64,000 nt of DNA from Ursus arctos (Eukaryota > Chordata > Mammalia > Carnivora > Ursidae): assembly GCF_023065955.2 (NCBI RefSeq), contig NW_026623019.1:19224350-19288349 (forward strand). Direction: 5' to 3'. Position numbers and translations under genes: made by a program. Positions 1-10,353 of this stretch are shown piece by piece; within the stretch, counting starts at the first letter, position 1; the number at the start of each line of letters is the position of its first letter. The notes under the pieces were generated by a model. The model was not told where the DNA came from. It searched no databases and was given only the letters and a program-made list of their open reading frames with translations.

Positions 1-126
1 GGGGAGTGGGAGAGGAAGAAGCAGGCTCATAGCGGAGGAGCCTGATGTGGGGCTCGATCCCATAACACCGGGATCACACCCTGAGCCGAAGGCAGAGGCT
101 TAACGACTGCGCCACCCAGGCGCCCC
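1..126 (-). mobile_element. Can-SINE (young variant), cut by window edge
   Basis: This is the tRNA-like head and middle of a carnivore tRNA-Lys-derived SINE read on the minus strand. It ends at the diagnostic head complement CCACCCAGGCGCCCC. The poly-T side, which is the SINE 3' tail, lies outside the window. The middle (GGCTCATAGCGGAGGAGCC, GGATCACACCCTGAGCC) matches the younger variant seen eight more times here. Such elements are copied by LINE-1 machinery and carry internal Pol III boxes. Confidence 0.93.
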
Positions 127-171
127 CTCATCTTGGTTTCTTGACTTCACCTGTGATGGAAGTATGTCTTA

Positions 172-1140
172 AAGAAAATTAAAACCATGGTGAGATACCA
201 TTTGACACCCAATCACGGTGGTGAACAAAAGAAAAAGGCCATCAGTAGCAAACGTTGGTGAGGATGTGGTGCAGGAAGTCTGACAAGCTGGTGGCGGTAT
301 GAACTGGAACAGCTACTTTGGAAAACAATTTGGTTTTTTGGAGTCAAGTAGAGCATTTTCCTTCCTGGGTGTGCGGGCACGGAGACTCTTGCACGTGCGC
401 ACCAGGATAGACGCAAGAATACTCGTATTAGCGTAGTTTCTAATAGCGGAAATTCCCAGCAGGAAATTCAAATGGGCATCCGCTAGAGAAGGGATAAATT
501 CATATTGTTATACTCATACCACTGCATCGAAAGAGAATAAAACATAGCTGCATGCATCTGCGTGGATGAATCTTAAAAACGTAACATGAGGGGCGCCTGG
601 GTAGCACAGTCGTTAAGCGTCTGCCTTCGGCTCAGGGCATGATCCCAGCGTGCTGGGATCGAGCCCCACATCAGGCTCCTCCGCTATGAGCCTGCTTCTT
701 CCTCTCCCACTCCCCCTGCTTGTGTTCCCTCTCTCGCTGGCTATCTCTCTGTCACATAAATAAATAAAATCTTAAAAAAAAAAAAAACGTAACATAAGGT
801 AAAAAGGCAAATTCCAGAAGAAAGCCTACCATAAGATTTCATGTGAATAAGTTCCATAATGTACAAAAGTCGGTGATATCCATGAGAGGTAAAATGATCA
901 AGAAACCCAAGTGCATCATTAACAGAAAAAAAGATAATTATCATCGTTTGGGGGCAGAGGGGAGTAATCAATGGAGGAGAGTCACAGGGTGGAATTTGAA
1001 GGAATTGGTCATGTTTTATTTCTGCAGTTGGATGCTGTTTATACGGGCGCACTTTCAAAATCAGACAGACTTGGTACATGTCCTTTGCAAGCACGAAATG
1101 TTTCATAACAAAATAAAAGTCAGTGGAAAAAGGTTCTGTC
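172..1140 (+). mobile_element. Old LINE-1 fragment (end of ORF2 region plus 3' UTR), split by a SINE
   Basis: The order of blocks matches the end of mammalian L1: a 'GTGAGATACCATTTGACACC' block, then 'GGTGAGGATGTGG', 'GAACTGGAACAGCTACTTTGGA', 'AAATGGGCATCCGCTAGAG' and an 'AATAAAACATAGCTGCATGC' block. This is the usual succession before the L1 3' UTR. It is heavily mutated with no long reading frame, so it is a dead copy. A younger SINE at 591-782 interrupts it. The part after the SINE (about 799-1140) looks like an old L1M-type 3' UTR, but its end is uncertain. The subfamily cannot be named by eye. Confidence 0.75.
591..782 (+). mobile_element. Can-SINE (young variant)
   Basis: This is a full-length element from the GGGCGCCTGGGTAGC head to an A-rich tail after AATAAATAAAATCTT. 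It has a clear target-site duplication, AAAAACGTAACAT, at 575-587 and 783-795. It sits inside an older L1 fragment and is therefore the later insertion. Confidence 0.95.
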
Positions 1141-1184
1141 CTAGAAAGAAATCACGAGACCTCTATCTCCTAGGTCCCATCAGG

Positions 1185-1610
1185 TTATTCTGGGTAACAA
1201 ACCATCTCTAATTCACACTGGCTTAGTGAAGCAATGTTTATTTTTCTCTCATGGCTACGTGTCCAACGAGAGTCATCAGGGGCCTCTGATTATCGTGGTA
1301 AGTGAGGGACCCAAGCTGACAGAGCTTCTATGGGAAGGAGCCTTATGAGTATCGTCTTTGGGAAAGATTATCACCAGATCACCACCTACAGAGGGGTTGG
1401 GGGGGAGGGGGAGAAGGAACACAGTAAGTCAGGCACTGGCTTCTCAAATTCCTATCTGGAAATGATGCATCACTTCTCATATTTCATTGACCAAGTGAGG
1501 CACTATGGCCCTGCTAACACCTGCCAAAGTTGTGAGGGAAGTGCAACCTTAGTATGTCTCTGGAAAGAGAACGTGACCATTTGTGAACAGACCCAATGAC
1601 CATAATGACT
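1185..1610 (+). mobile_element. Ancient LTR-like interspersed repeat (ERVL/MLT2-like, family unsure)
   Basis: It has the hallmarks of a common mammalian repeat that begins near 'GTAACAAACCATC', carries 'CTTAGTGAAGCAATGTTTATTTTTCTC' type sequence, and ends near 'ACATTTGTGAACAG'-like sequence. It resembles the solo LTR at 44333-44812 in its opening. It is too decayed for sure ends or a TSD. No coding region is attached. Confidence 0.4.
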
Positions 1611-1629
1611 TCCAAATATGACAATACGC

Positions 1630-2765
1630 CAAATTTCAAGTTCGTTGCTGCTTCTCCTATCTAAAGCTCTAGAACACACCTTTAGGCTCAGTTGCTGTTC
1701 CACCTCTGATAAGGATACGAACTGCTGAATTGGGAAGGGTTCTCTCCTGATGGTCTGAGGAGAGAATCCCTTCTGGAGATAGGATGCTCTTATTCCAAAC
1801 AAAAGCCGTGTCCTCAGAGTAGAATCCTCTTCTTTTCTGCCATCTGCCGAGGTGGAAGGCAAAGATACTCAGCATTCCACTTCCCAGAACTGGGAAAAGA
1901 CAGGTTGGGGTGGCAGTGACATGGGGGGGAGGGGTGGCAGATGCCAATAGAAATCCACGCTGATGTGAAAACGCAGCAACTGGAAGTTGCAAATTCATGG
2001 TCAAGATCTGTCCCCCCCTTTGTGTCAGAGTTCCAGGGCTTCCTAGGCATCAGAGCATCTGTACCCAGGCAATCAGGGGAGAGAGAAAATACGTACCGAC
2101 CATCTGACATGGGTGGTGAAACCAACTGCCAATGTCTTGCCCCCGGGGGTGGGCCAGAGACTGGCTGTTTATGCTCCCGTCCAATTCTTTGTCCAGGACA
2201 CATTGGACGATTACATTTTCCAACCTCCCCTGCGATTAGGCTTGGGTGATGGAATCTGGATAATGGATCATGGATCATGGTGGACATGATGTGATGTCCA
2301 GACCCGACCATAAAATAGCAGCACAATATCTCATACTTCGTCACGTCCCTTGTCTTTGGGCTAAATGCAGAGGAACCACTCTAAGGAGCCAAGCAGATGA
2401 TAGGAACCTGCGTCCCTGAATCAACTCACTGAAGCCTGGCCACTGAAAACCCAATGGGATGATGCTATGAGCAAGAAATAAGCTTTTACTGAGGCATCTG
2501 GGTGGCTCAGTCGGTTGAACATCTGCATTCGGCTCAGGTCATGATTCCAGAGATCCTGGATCGAGTCCCACACTGGGCTCCATGCTCAGCGGGGAGCCTG
2601 CTTTTCCCTCTCCCTCTGCTCCTCCCCCCCACTTGTGGTCTCTCTCACTCACTCTCTCTCTCTCAAATAAATAATAAATTAAAAAAAATTTTTTTAAAGA
2701 AATAAACTTTTATTTTGTGAAACCAGTAAGATCTGGGGGTTTTTAGTTTCATCAGCTAGTGTTCT
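1630..2765 (+). mobile_element. Ancient interspersed repeat (MaLR/LTR-like), split by a SINE
   Basis: The right end carries the widespread repeat block 'GAGCAAGAAATAAGCTTTTA' followed after the SINE by 'GTGAAACCAGTAAGATCTGG', which mirrors the usual 'TTAAGCCACTGAGATTTGGGGG' ending of this repeat, including an AATAAA-like signal. The left part up to about 2100 is weakly supported. The 176-residue open frame on the minus strand at 1814-2344 resembles no protein I know and is rejected as a gene. Confidence 0.4.
2491..2697 (+). mobile_element. Can-SINE (older variant)
   Basis: The head reads GGCATCTGGGTGGCTCAGTCGG and is followed by the standard body, a CT-rich stretch (TCTCTCACTCACTCTCTCTC) and an A-rich tail. 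The target-site duplication is AAGAAATAAGCTTTTA at 2473-2488, with a one-base variant at 2698-2713. It is inserted in the AATAAA-containing end of an older repeat. Confidence 0.93.
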
Positions 2766-3033
2766 TTACTATAAATAATATAAGGGACCACAGCCCCTTT
2801 CTTCAAAGCTACTGCTGGCAAAGATCTCTGCTGGGTTGAATTCAGATAATTCTCTGGAATGAGTTCTCTTGGTATGTAAGAGAGGCTTGTCATCTTTTCT
2901 TACTACTCTCAAAATGGGTAGGCAAGCCAGGCCTTACCCATGTGTCAGGTGAACATTCAGAGTTGATATTACAATGTGAGCACATATAAATTCTTCAAGT
3001 GATTTTGAAATTTTCATCCCATTCAGACTTTAT
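2766..3033. other. Unassigned non-coding sequence
   Basis: I see no gene, RNA gene or recognisable repeat here. Composition is AT-leaning and ordinary. Confidence 0.5.
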
Positions 3034-3049
3034 GGTTGTCTGGGATTTT

Positions 3050-3240
3050 TTTTTTAAAGATTGTATTGATTTATGTGACAGAGAGACAGCCAACGAGAGA
3101 GGGAACACAAGCAGGGGGAGTGGGAGAGGAAGAAGCAGGCTCCCAGCGGAGGGGCCCGATGTGGGACTCGATCTCGGAACGCCGGGATCACGCCCTGAGC
3201 CAAAGGCAGACGCTTAATGACTGCGCTACCCAGGTGCCCC
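3050..3240 (-). mobile_element. Can-SINE (young variant)
   Basis: It runs from a poly-T tail complement followed by AAAGATTGTATTGATTTATGTGACAGAG to CTACCCAGGTGCCCC. The target-site duplication is GGTTGTCTGGGATTTT, perfect over 16 bases, at 3034-3049 and 3244-3259. The 72- and 84-residue open frames here are SINE translations and not genes. Confidence 0.95.
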
Positions 3241-3259
3241 TGCGGTTGTCTGGGATTTT

Positions 3260-4025
3260 GAACCTTGGCTTACCTCTGCAAATGATTTAAGACTGGGTAT
3301 TTCTTAGCAGAAGGTGTGACGTGATTTAAGAGATGATATAATATCTCTATAAATGTCTGGACAGGCTACTTTATATGCTTTAGGGTCAGTTAGGCATAAT
3401 AAGCCCACTGAATGAAGGGGGATACAGGCTCCAAATGCTATTTTATGTACGTGGAATATGGAGACAGAAATGCCCAGAGAGGGAAAGGCTGGAGTCCAAA
3501 GTAGATAAGCAGGCAAAAATGATGGTCAGAAAGGGAGTTGTCCGGTGAACATTCTTTTTTTCTCATTGAAATTGCAGTCATAGTGATAAGACCTGTAAGG
3601 TGACCCTTTTGTGCCCCCGATGTAGGTGTGTGGGCCGAGGCGGGTTTGCTGTTCCTTACAGAAGGGGAAGAATTAGCCTGTGTTTATTCATAGTCCCCTA
3701 GTGACCTTGGGAAAACCATAATGGCTGGCGGCCTCCCCAGAAAAGGCAATGAGACACCAGCTGAAGCTTGGGAAGCGCGTGGACTTTGTCACGCGAGGCT
3801 GCATTCTTGCTTTTCCGATACAGGTCCCGAAGCAGCCCGGGGACAGGTTGACTCATGAGTCAGCAACCTGAACCTTAGATCTCAATCTCATGGCGTGTGC
3901 CGAGTGCAGCCCTCAGCTTCGGTGGCCATGTCTATACCCCAGGACTCCACAGACATTTTGTGAGGGGCACGCGAAGGAATATGCGACATGTGCAGATAAC
4001 TACAGCAGTGCCTGGCATAGGACTA
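3260..4025. other. Unassigned non-coding sequence
   Basis: No gene or identifiable repeat. It contains an AP-1-type TGACTCATGAGTCA palindrome at about 3849-3862 (two overlapping TGACTCA half elements), which is a plausible but unproven transcription-factor site. Confidence 0.4.
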
Positions 4026-4029
4026 GCTC

Positions 4030-4180
4030 CAGTAATGTCTGCTCTCTGCCTTCTTTCCTCAATTTGATATTAAGTTCCTTGCGGGAAGGAGCAGGGCACG
4101 TTCATGTTGCATTGCCCTAAGGGCCTGGAGCATTATCTGGAAGACTCGGGGATGCTGGATAAATGTCTTATGCCAATGCC
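4030..4180 (+). mobile_element. L2 LINE 3' tail
   Basis: The sequence AAGTTCCTTGCGGGAAGGAGCAGGG... followed by GGATAAATGTCTTA matches the conserved end of L2 (roughly 'AGCTCCTTGAGGGCAGGGACC ... AATAAATGTTTG'). It is an ancient 5'-truncated copy. Confidence 0.65.
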
Positions 4181-4268
4181 AAAGGCCAGTGGTGAGGCTT
4201 GGGGCTTAACTATGGGACCTAAGTAATTAAAATATTGACCTTAATCCCTTCATGAAGTTTCCCTAAAG

Positions 4269-4690
4269 ATAGGTGTATTAGGTAGGCTTTACTGTCAGCA
4301 TTTACCAGAGACTGAAATGACAGAGGCTGAAAACACAGAAGTTTATTTCTGTCTCATGTAAAAATCTGAATGGGTAGTGCAAGGCTGGGGTAGTGGTGCC
4401 CTTGTGTCCCAGTGGTCTCTGACTTCATGGTCCAAGATGGAGGAAAGGGGGTGAGAGGTGGTACATTGCCGCTGCCTTCCATGGCACCGGGACATCTCAT
4501 ATACCTCCTTTCCTCACCTCCCAGTAGCCCAAAGTCCAAGCTGCCACAGGACTGAGGATGTGCTTTTCATTCCAGACGGCTATGTGGCTTCTATAACTTG
4601 GAAAGGGAGATTAGATATTAGACAACAATCTGCAGTTCCTTCCACGGGCGTTCTTCTAGAATACTTCTGGAAAATGGAATGATTGCTGGT
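4269..4690 (+). mobile_element. Ancient LTR-like interspersed repeat (family unsure)
   Basis: It contains AGTTTATTTCTGTCTCATGT, 'ACTTCATGGTCCAAGATGG' and 'GGAGATTAGATATTAGACAAC..TCTGCAGTTCC', in the order found in a common mammalian LTR-like repeat with TTTATTTCTCTCTCATGTAA near its left and ATGGATATTGGG..AGCAGTCTCTGCC at its right. It is decayed and has no coding capacity. Confidence 0.5.
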
Positions 4691-5673
4691 CCCCTGTGCT
4701 GGACCGTGAGGGTGGTAGCCACTTCCCAGGGATGGAAGAGAAGCAGTCTAGAAGCTTCCTGAGTCCCAGATAAATGAGGAGCTGCCAGACAGTCTTGAAT
4801 TATTCATTTACATGTGAGAAACAAATTGCTTTCTTAAAACACCCATTATTTTGAATCTTTGTTATCTACAAGTAAATCTATAGTCTAAGTGATGCAATCA
4901 GTCTGGCGTGCATGAGTGTCTGTGTGACTGTCTGTGAGCTGGAGAAACTTTTACCCTCTGCCTATGTTATTACCCACCGGGGAGCGAGTGGTCCTTCTCT
5001 CTCCTGACTCAGCAGCTACACTGGCGGGAGACAATTCCTCTCTCCACCCAGCTGTGACTTCATTCCATTAGGCTAAAATTTAGATCAGGGGTGAGCTAAT
5101 ATACCAAATTGTACCCCAGTGGATTCCAATTTATTCTCTTTCCACTTATAGGGTCAGGCCCCGTATCCTTAGTTTTATACTAGCAATGTGAATTGTACAA
5201 GACTCTTTAAAAAAAATCAAGCCAATCAGAAGTAATAAGATCTTAAAACATAGTCCTGCCTTGCTGTAGGAAATGTTGGTATGTGAAAATTCGGATACAT
5301 TTAAAGTGATAATGCCTCTACAAAAAGATTGAACCCTTTACAAAATTAGCAGAGGAAGAGGTGGGTCCACCGAATAATTTGCTGAATATCTGAATACCCT
5401 TAAATAGCGACATTTCCTTACGCATTTATAATACTGTGTCCAAATGACTTCAGATGTTCAAATAATCTTTCTGTTACACAAAGTGAGATAATCAGTTCAA
5501 ACACCCATGTTAGGTCTAAATAAAATAGATGGAAATTCATCCATGTAATATTGTTTTTCCAATGTTACTGCTTTGACATTAACAATAAGGATGAAGGACA
5601 GGAAGGAATAGTAAGGAAATGTTACCTAAAGGCATAGTAAAGGAATTAAAATGGTGGCCAGTCTGTGCAAGAT
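4691..5673. other. Unassigned non-coding sequence
   Basis: I find no gene or repeat I can name. It is AT-rich toward the right. It ends at the target site of the next SINE. Confidence 0.5.
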
Positions 5674-5691
5674 TAAGCCTTCCCATTTCTT

Positions 5692-5850
5692 TTCTTTTCT
5701 TTTCTTTTCTTTTCTTCTTTTCTTTCTTTTCTTTTCTTTTCTTTCTCTTCTCTTCTTTCCTTCCTTCCTTCCTTCCTTCCTTCCTTCCTTCCTTCCTTCC
5801 TTCCCTTCTTCCTCTCACTCTCTCTTTTTCTTTCTTTCTTTCTTTTTAAA
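5692..5850. repeat. Compound TTTTC / TTCC microsatellite
   Basis: This is a pyrimidine-only run of TTTTC units, then about a dozen TTCC units (about 5756-5806), then TTTC units. It arose within the A-tail of the adjacent minus-strand SINE, as the flanking 18-base duplication shows. The EGRK/SFLF-rich open frames are simple-repeat translations. Confidence 0.95.
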
Positions 5851-6035
5851 GATTTCATCCATTTTTTTGTCAGAGAGAGAGAGAGAGAGAGCACAAGCAG
5901 GGGGAGCGGCAGGCAGAGAGACAAGCAGGCTCACCGCCGAGCAGGGAGCCTGATGCGGGACTCCATCCCAGGACTCTGGGATCATGACCTGAGCTGAACG
6001 CTGACACTCAGCCGACTGAGCCACCCAGGCATCCC
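5692..6035 (-). mobile_element. Can-SINE (older variant) with hugely expanded tail
   Basis: The SINE body is at about 5846-6035 (complement head CCGACTGAGCCACCCAGGCATCCC). The target-site duplication TAAGCCTTCCCATTTCTT is perfect over 18 bases at 5674-5691 and 6036-6053. The left copy lies before the pyrimidine tract, so the whole TTTTC/TTCC tract at 5692-5850 belongs to the SINE tail. Confidence 0.95.
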
Positions 6036-6053
6036 TAAGCCTTCCCATTTCTT

Positions 6054-7470
6054 CCTGTTACTTTTTATCATAGTTTAAACACTCCCCCCCCATTTCAGAG
6101 TTCATACCTTGTGTACTTTACAAAGCTTATACTTTGTATTTTAAAAATATCATGTAAGATGTCTCAACTCTAGGCATTTTCCCTTCTTCCACTGTAGCTA
6201 TGATACCACTGCAGTGTGGAACTACCTTTATGATCCTCGAAGGCAAGACCACCAGCTTTTAAAGCAGGCCAGCCTTCATATCCAACAGCTTTCACCTCTA
6301 ATAACACAGAGAAATAAATAGATAAAGCGCCTAGAAGGGAAACCAGCTTTTCATCTGGGCTGTCTTTCGTTATGAGTTCTTAGAAAAAAAGCAAACACAA
6401 AAAACTGCGTTCGTGGTCTGTTGCCTTGCTTTTCAGGAGGGACATTTTCTGGATTTGAATGCGGCATCTTTGTTCACCCATGATTCCAGGGAGGAATCCA
6501 CTTTTTTGGAGCAGTCAATTATATAACTCACCAGCTTTGTAGCCACAGTTCCATTTGCAGCTCCAGCTGCCACTTGCTGGAGGGAGGGCCCTGGCAGGTG
6601 TCCAAGGCCGCACACCAAGCAAGGAAATCAGAGTTCGCAGAGTGTTGAGCACCATGTCCGCTGGATTGTGCCAGGACAAGTGAACCGTTCAGAACGGCTT
6701 TCTGGTTTATTATCTTCTCTCCCATCCCCAGGGAGTATCTTCTCCAGATAGGCTGGGTTTGGAAAGTCTAGCAGCATTCTAAATGCAAGTTTATAGAAAG
6801 AAATCCAATTAGCAGAGGGAAAACCGTATATAGATACGGACGATGTATGAATAGACAGACAACTCTTATACTTGCGAGGTGTTTTCTGCCCAGGTACCTG
6901 CCCTCTGGCCCATTCCCCTCACTCTGCCTCTGGAAGCAGAGGCTCTCTTCCCAGGGCTCCTCATCCAAGGCTGTCTCGTTTGGGGGTCTACACTTTCAGC
7001 TCTAACGTGGCCAGAGCCCCCTGGAGACTTCTTTCTCCAAGACTCCATCGGACGTCTGCCGTGGGGATTTTGCTTGCCTGGATTCTGGGTTCTCCTTGTT
7101 GGTTGCTGAACTATAGAGTGCACCCCACTTGGAGGAAAGCAGCGGAGGCCCCCACTCAGATTCACTTCGGAAGGGTCGCTTTGCTTTCTCGTCTTGCCAT
7201 TAAGTTGCTGGCCCGTCTCCTGTCTCCATCTAGCCTTCACTGGACGAGGCAGACCGGAGAAAATTTTCAAACGATTGCTCGCTCTGCTTCAGCAATGCCC
7301 AGCTGACTCCAGCTAACCACAGGCCAGGTGCTTCCGGCCTGCTTCCTTCTGCCGACGGAGCCCTGCACACGAGCTCTGGTAACCACTTTCTGTTCTGCCT
7401 TCTGTTTACTTCCTGCCTCCACCACTGACTCTGGTTGGGAGTGGAGATCAGGGGAGTGGAAGGGACGAGC
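6054..7470. other. Unassigned, becoming GC- and CpG-rich from about 6950
   Basis: No repeat is identifiable. The right half has a CpG density above the window's background. Overlapping open frames of 144 residues (+, 6872-7306) and 134 residues (-, 6866-7270) occur on opposite strands. Neither resembles a known protein, and GC-rich DNA favours chance frames, so no gene is called. Confidence 0.45.
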
Positions 7471-7474
7471 TTTG

Positions 7475-7605
7475 AACTTGAAGTCAGATAGCAGTTGTAA
7501 TTCTCGTAGCCCGAGACCTTAGGGTCTGTGGGATCTAGAGATGTCATTTAACCTCACCGAGACTCAGTTTCTCCACCTGTAAAGTGGACAGCCTCATGCC
7601 CCTTC
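7475..7605 (+). mobile_element. MIR SINE fragment
   Basis: The block 'GATGTCATTTAACCTCACCGAGACTCAGTTTCTCCACCTGTAAAGTGG' matches the MIR core (TTAACCTCTCTGAGCCTCAGTTTCCTCATCTGTAAAATGGG). Confidence 0.8.
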
Positions 7606-8509
7606 TGAGTCAGCAGCAGCCAACAGAAACGCCTTCCCCAGAGGTTCCCCCTCAGACTTAGCCTCCATATATATAGTTTTAAGATATATCGCACATGTTC
7701 TATATAATAGCTAAAAGCCAGACTCGCTGAGGAAAGTAGAAATAGAAGTTAGCATGCAAATCCGGAGATTTTCTAATCATGTGTGGTGAATTTCAGTTGG
7801 ATTTCTTGACAGAAGACTGTTCAGCAGAGCTGGCTGCGTGGTGGAGACCTCACAGGTGAGCCTTCTCTCCTCCCCATGACACATTCTCATCTCCAGATCT
7901 GGCGAGGAAGTTTCTAGGAACTCGGAGAAGGGGGAATGAAACGGATCATCTCCCCATGAAGACATTCAGAATATTGCATTTCCTTTTACAGAGCAGGCTT
8001 ATTGATGCGTGTTCTCTTAAAGCAGAAAGGGAAAAGCTACAACCCCCTGAGCTCATTCAGTTCAGGAGTGCAAGCGGATCGACCTGCAGCTTCTCCCAAC
8101 TTCCCGGGTCGCTTTACCGACTGTGATCTGAGGCGAGGGAGCACGCGCTTCCCCAGGGCGCCAGTTAAGCCAAGGAGAGGATTGGTGGGGCGTGTGGTCT
8201 TTTGAAAAACCACATGACCACACCTGTGGCTGAGACTACAGTGGCTCCGAGGGGGTGGCTCTGGGTGTGGAGGGAAGCTGAAGCCATGATGACAGAGGAC
8301 TTCTTTCTCGAGAAGCCTCCCCATTTCTCCCGGTGTGTGGTTTTGCTTTGCAGCAGAGAGGTGCGAATTGGGTCCTGCTCGGCCTCCACCGCGCCCTGCG
8401 CTCGGTCAGGGCACTCTGCAGTACGCTGGGTATCAGTTCCCATCGAGGGCCGCCACAGAGACACGGCTGGCTGGCCTCTTATTCGTTCATCCTGTGTGCC
8501 TGTTGTCTG
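7606..8509. other. Unassigned, contains small CpG cluster
   Basis: No gene or repeat is identified. A CpG cluster occupies about 8067-8490, with about 20 CpGs including CACGCGC and ACCGCGCC. No TATA box, consensus splice pair or recognisable protein supports an exon or promoter call. Confidence 0.45.
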
Positions 8510-8660
8510 AGCATTTATTATGTGCCACACGTTGCGTTTTAGCCCTCTGCTGGTCTTAACTCATTTATGCCTCACAGCACCTCTATAGGGGGGCAACCAC
8601 TTTTATCCCCGCTGCACAGAGAAAGAAACTGAGGCAGAGGGAGGCAAAGCTTTCCTCATG
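8510..8660 (-). mobile_element. MIR SINE fragment
   Basis: It reads GAGCATTTATTATGTGCCACAC ... TTATCCCCGCTGCACAGAGAAAGAAACTGAGGC, which is the reverse complement of the MIR 3' half. Confidence 0.8.
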
Positions 8661-9815
8661 CCTTCTTTACGAGGAATTGTGTTTGGTTTACAGTTATTGA
8701 CTTGAAGGTGGCAATTTTCCAGAGAATTTTTCTTGAATGATCTGGCTGGAACCACTCGCTCACTAAGCAATTCACATGTTTGTTTCAGACAGTGACAGGC
8801 CATCCAGACAGAACGAGGGAGAGTATATTATGGGGCAGTATCACTGATATTAGACCCTTCCGTACCATGGAGCAGGTGGCCTAGAAGATCATGCTTACAG
8901 GGGACACTGGTAGTTTCCAGATTTTTTTGTCGGTCTCTGACCTTAGGCCTGTGGTTTTCTAAAACATCCCACGTTTCCTTCCGAAGCAAAGGCATCAACA
9001 GGTATCCCTTCTCAGGTGACTGTTTACTGGAGTCTTGATAGCCTGTCTGGTTTGAATACCTCTGTGGAGCAAATTCCACATTGCACGCATTGTATCATCT
9101 CCAATGGTCACCTTAAAACACAGAAAGAGATTAATGACAGTGACGTCCTCGGTTCCTCTGGTGGCAGTGAGGAGCCCTTTGCGCAGGCTGGTAGCAGCTC
9201 TCGCTCCGCCTTTGAGACCCCCTCCTGCCCTTTGAACTCAGCAGAATCGCGTGTGAAACTTGACTGCATGTGTGCTGGGGCAGGAGGCCCAGAGCCAGGC
9301 CCTGGTCGAACTGCGATGGCCCCCAAGCACGACGGGTACCGCTGCGGGATGATAAACTGGGGTTATGGGAAGATTGCGGGCAGACGCTATTGGAAAACTG
9401 GAGTAAAGGAAGAAAAAATGTGGAGGGCAGGGGACACTGATGAAGGCGGGTGGTTGCAGACTTAGGCCATTAACCCCATGAGCTGTCCCCGTGCTTTCTT
9501 TCTCCTAGTGGCACCTGTTGCCGTAGTCGGTGAAGTGCCACTGGGAAACTGGGCTGGATGGCGGGGGATCAGGTCATCGTGCGCCAAAAAAGTGCTTAGT
9601 TATCCAGGACAGCTGGCATTTGTAAGGGCGGAGAAGGAGCAGGGCTTGAGTGTCTGCTCTGTTCTTATCCCGTGACCCTGGTGACAACACGCTGTGTGTT
9701 TCCAGTTCCCCCTCAACACCACGGTCTTTAGGCGTTCTGTCCATTTGGCTTCTCACAGCGGGTTGGTCCAAGGCAGGTTGGGAATGCCGGTTATTTTAGT
9801 TACTCTCAGGCAATC
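8661..9815. other. Unassigned GC-moderate sequence
   Basis: No recognisable gene or repeat. The longest frame is 149 residues (+, 9016-9465) with no recognisable motif, signal peptide or homology. I do not call it as a gene. CpGs are frequent at 9305-9390 and 9525-9590. Confidence 0.4.
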
Positions 9816-9819
9816 TGAT

Positions 9820-10128
9820 GGGCTCTCTCCTCCTGCTTCCCTCCCTCCCCACCTCCTGAAATCCTTCACACCTTTCCATGCACATCTTAGAGGCTGCTTT
9901 TTCTATAAGCTCCCCCCCCCACCATTGTCTGGAGCTGGATTTCATCTTGCCCTCCTTGGTGCATTCTGTATTATAGCATGCACAAAAACCCATCTTGTAT
10001 TTCTCTTTATTGTTTGTGTTCATGTCTCACCTTGACCCAAAGCTCCCTGAGGGCAGGACTCATGTTTTCTTCATCATTACTGCCTCCGTATCGCCTTGCA
10101 CACAGTATCTTGTACAGAGTACATGTTT
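9820..10128 (+). mobile_element. L2 LINE 3' end
   Basis: It reads 'AAAGCTCCCTGAGGGCAGGACTCATGTTTTCTTCATC...GTATCGCCTTGCACACAGTATCTTGTACAGAGTACATGTTTAATAA', which is the classic L2 tail. The left half is weaker. A SINE is inserted exactly at its end. Confidence 0.75.
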
Positions 10129-10143
10129 AATAACTTCCTGTGG

Positions 10144-10338
10144 GGGGCGCCTGGGTAGCGCAGTCGTTAAAGTGTCTGCTTTCGGCTCAGGGCGTGATCC
10201 CGGCGTTCTGGGATCGAGTCCCACATCGGGCTCCTCTGCTAGGAGCCTGCTTCTTCCTCTCTCACTCGCCTGCTCTGTTCCCTCTCTCGCTGGCTGTCTC
10301 TCTTTCACATAAATAAATAAAATCTTTAAAAAAAAAAA
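10144..10338 (+). mobile_element. Can-SINE (young variant)
   Basis: Full length with head GGGCGCCTGGGTAGCGCAGTCG and tail CATAAATAAATAAAATCTTT plus an A-run. The target-site duplication AATAACTTCCTGTGG is perfect at 10129-10143 and 10339-10353. Confidence 0.96.
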
Positions 10339-10353
10339 AATAACTTCCTGTGG

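Noticed and set aside
590..700. tRNA gene suggested by A/B-box-like sequences in SINE heads
   Set aside because: tRNA-derived SINE heads do not fold into an intact cloverleaf and sit in full SINE units with target duplications.
1814..2344. 176-residue open frame on the minus strand
   Set aside because: Lies in ancient LTR-like repeat sequence, shows no recognisable domain, and overlaps other chance frames.
2999..3290. Repeated 60-105 residue frames with ERETA(S/N)ERGN-type sequence here and at 11.4, 50.8 and 63.4 kb
   Set aside because: These are translations of the Can-SINE body in various frames, not a protein family.
6866..7306. Overlapping 144- and 134-residue frames on both strands
   Set aside because: GC-rich DNA has few stop codons; no homology, no splice or promoter evidence.
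9016..9465. 149-residue plus-strand frame
   Set aside because: No recognisable motif or family; neighbouring sequence has no supported exon structure.
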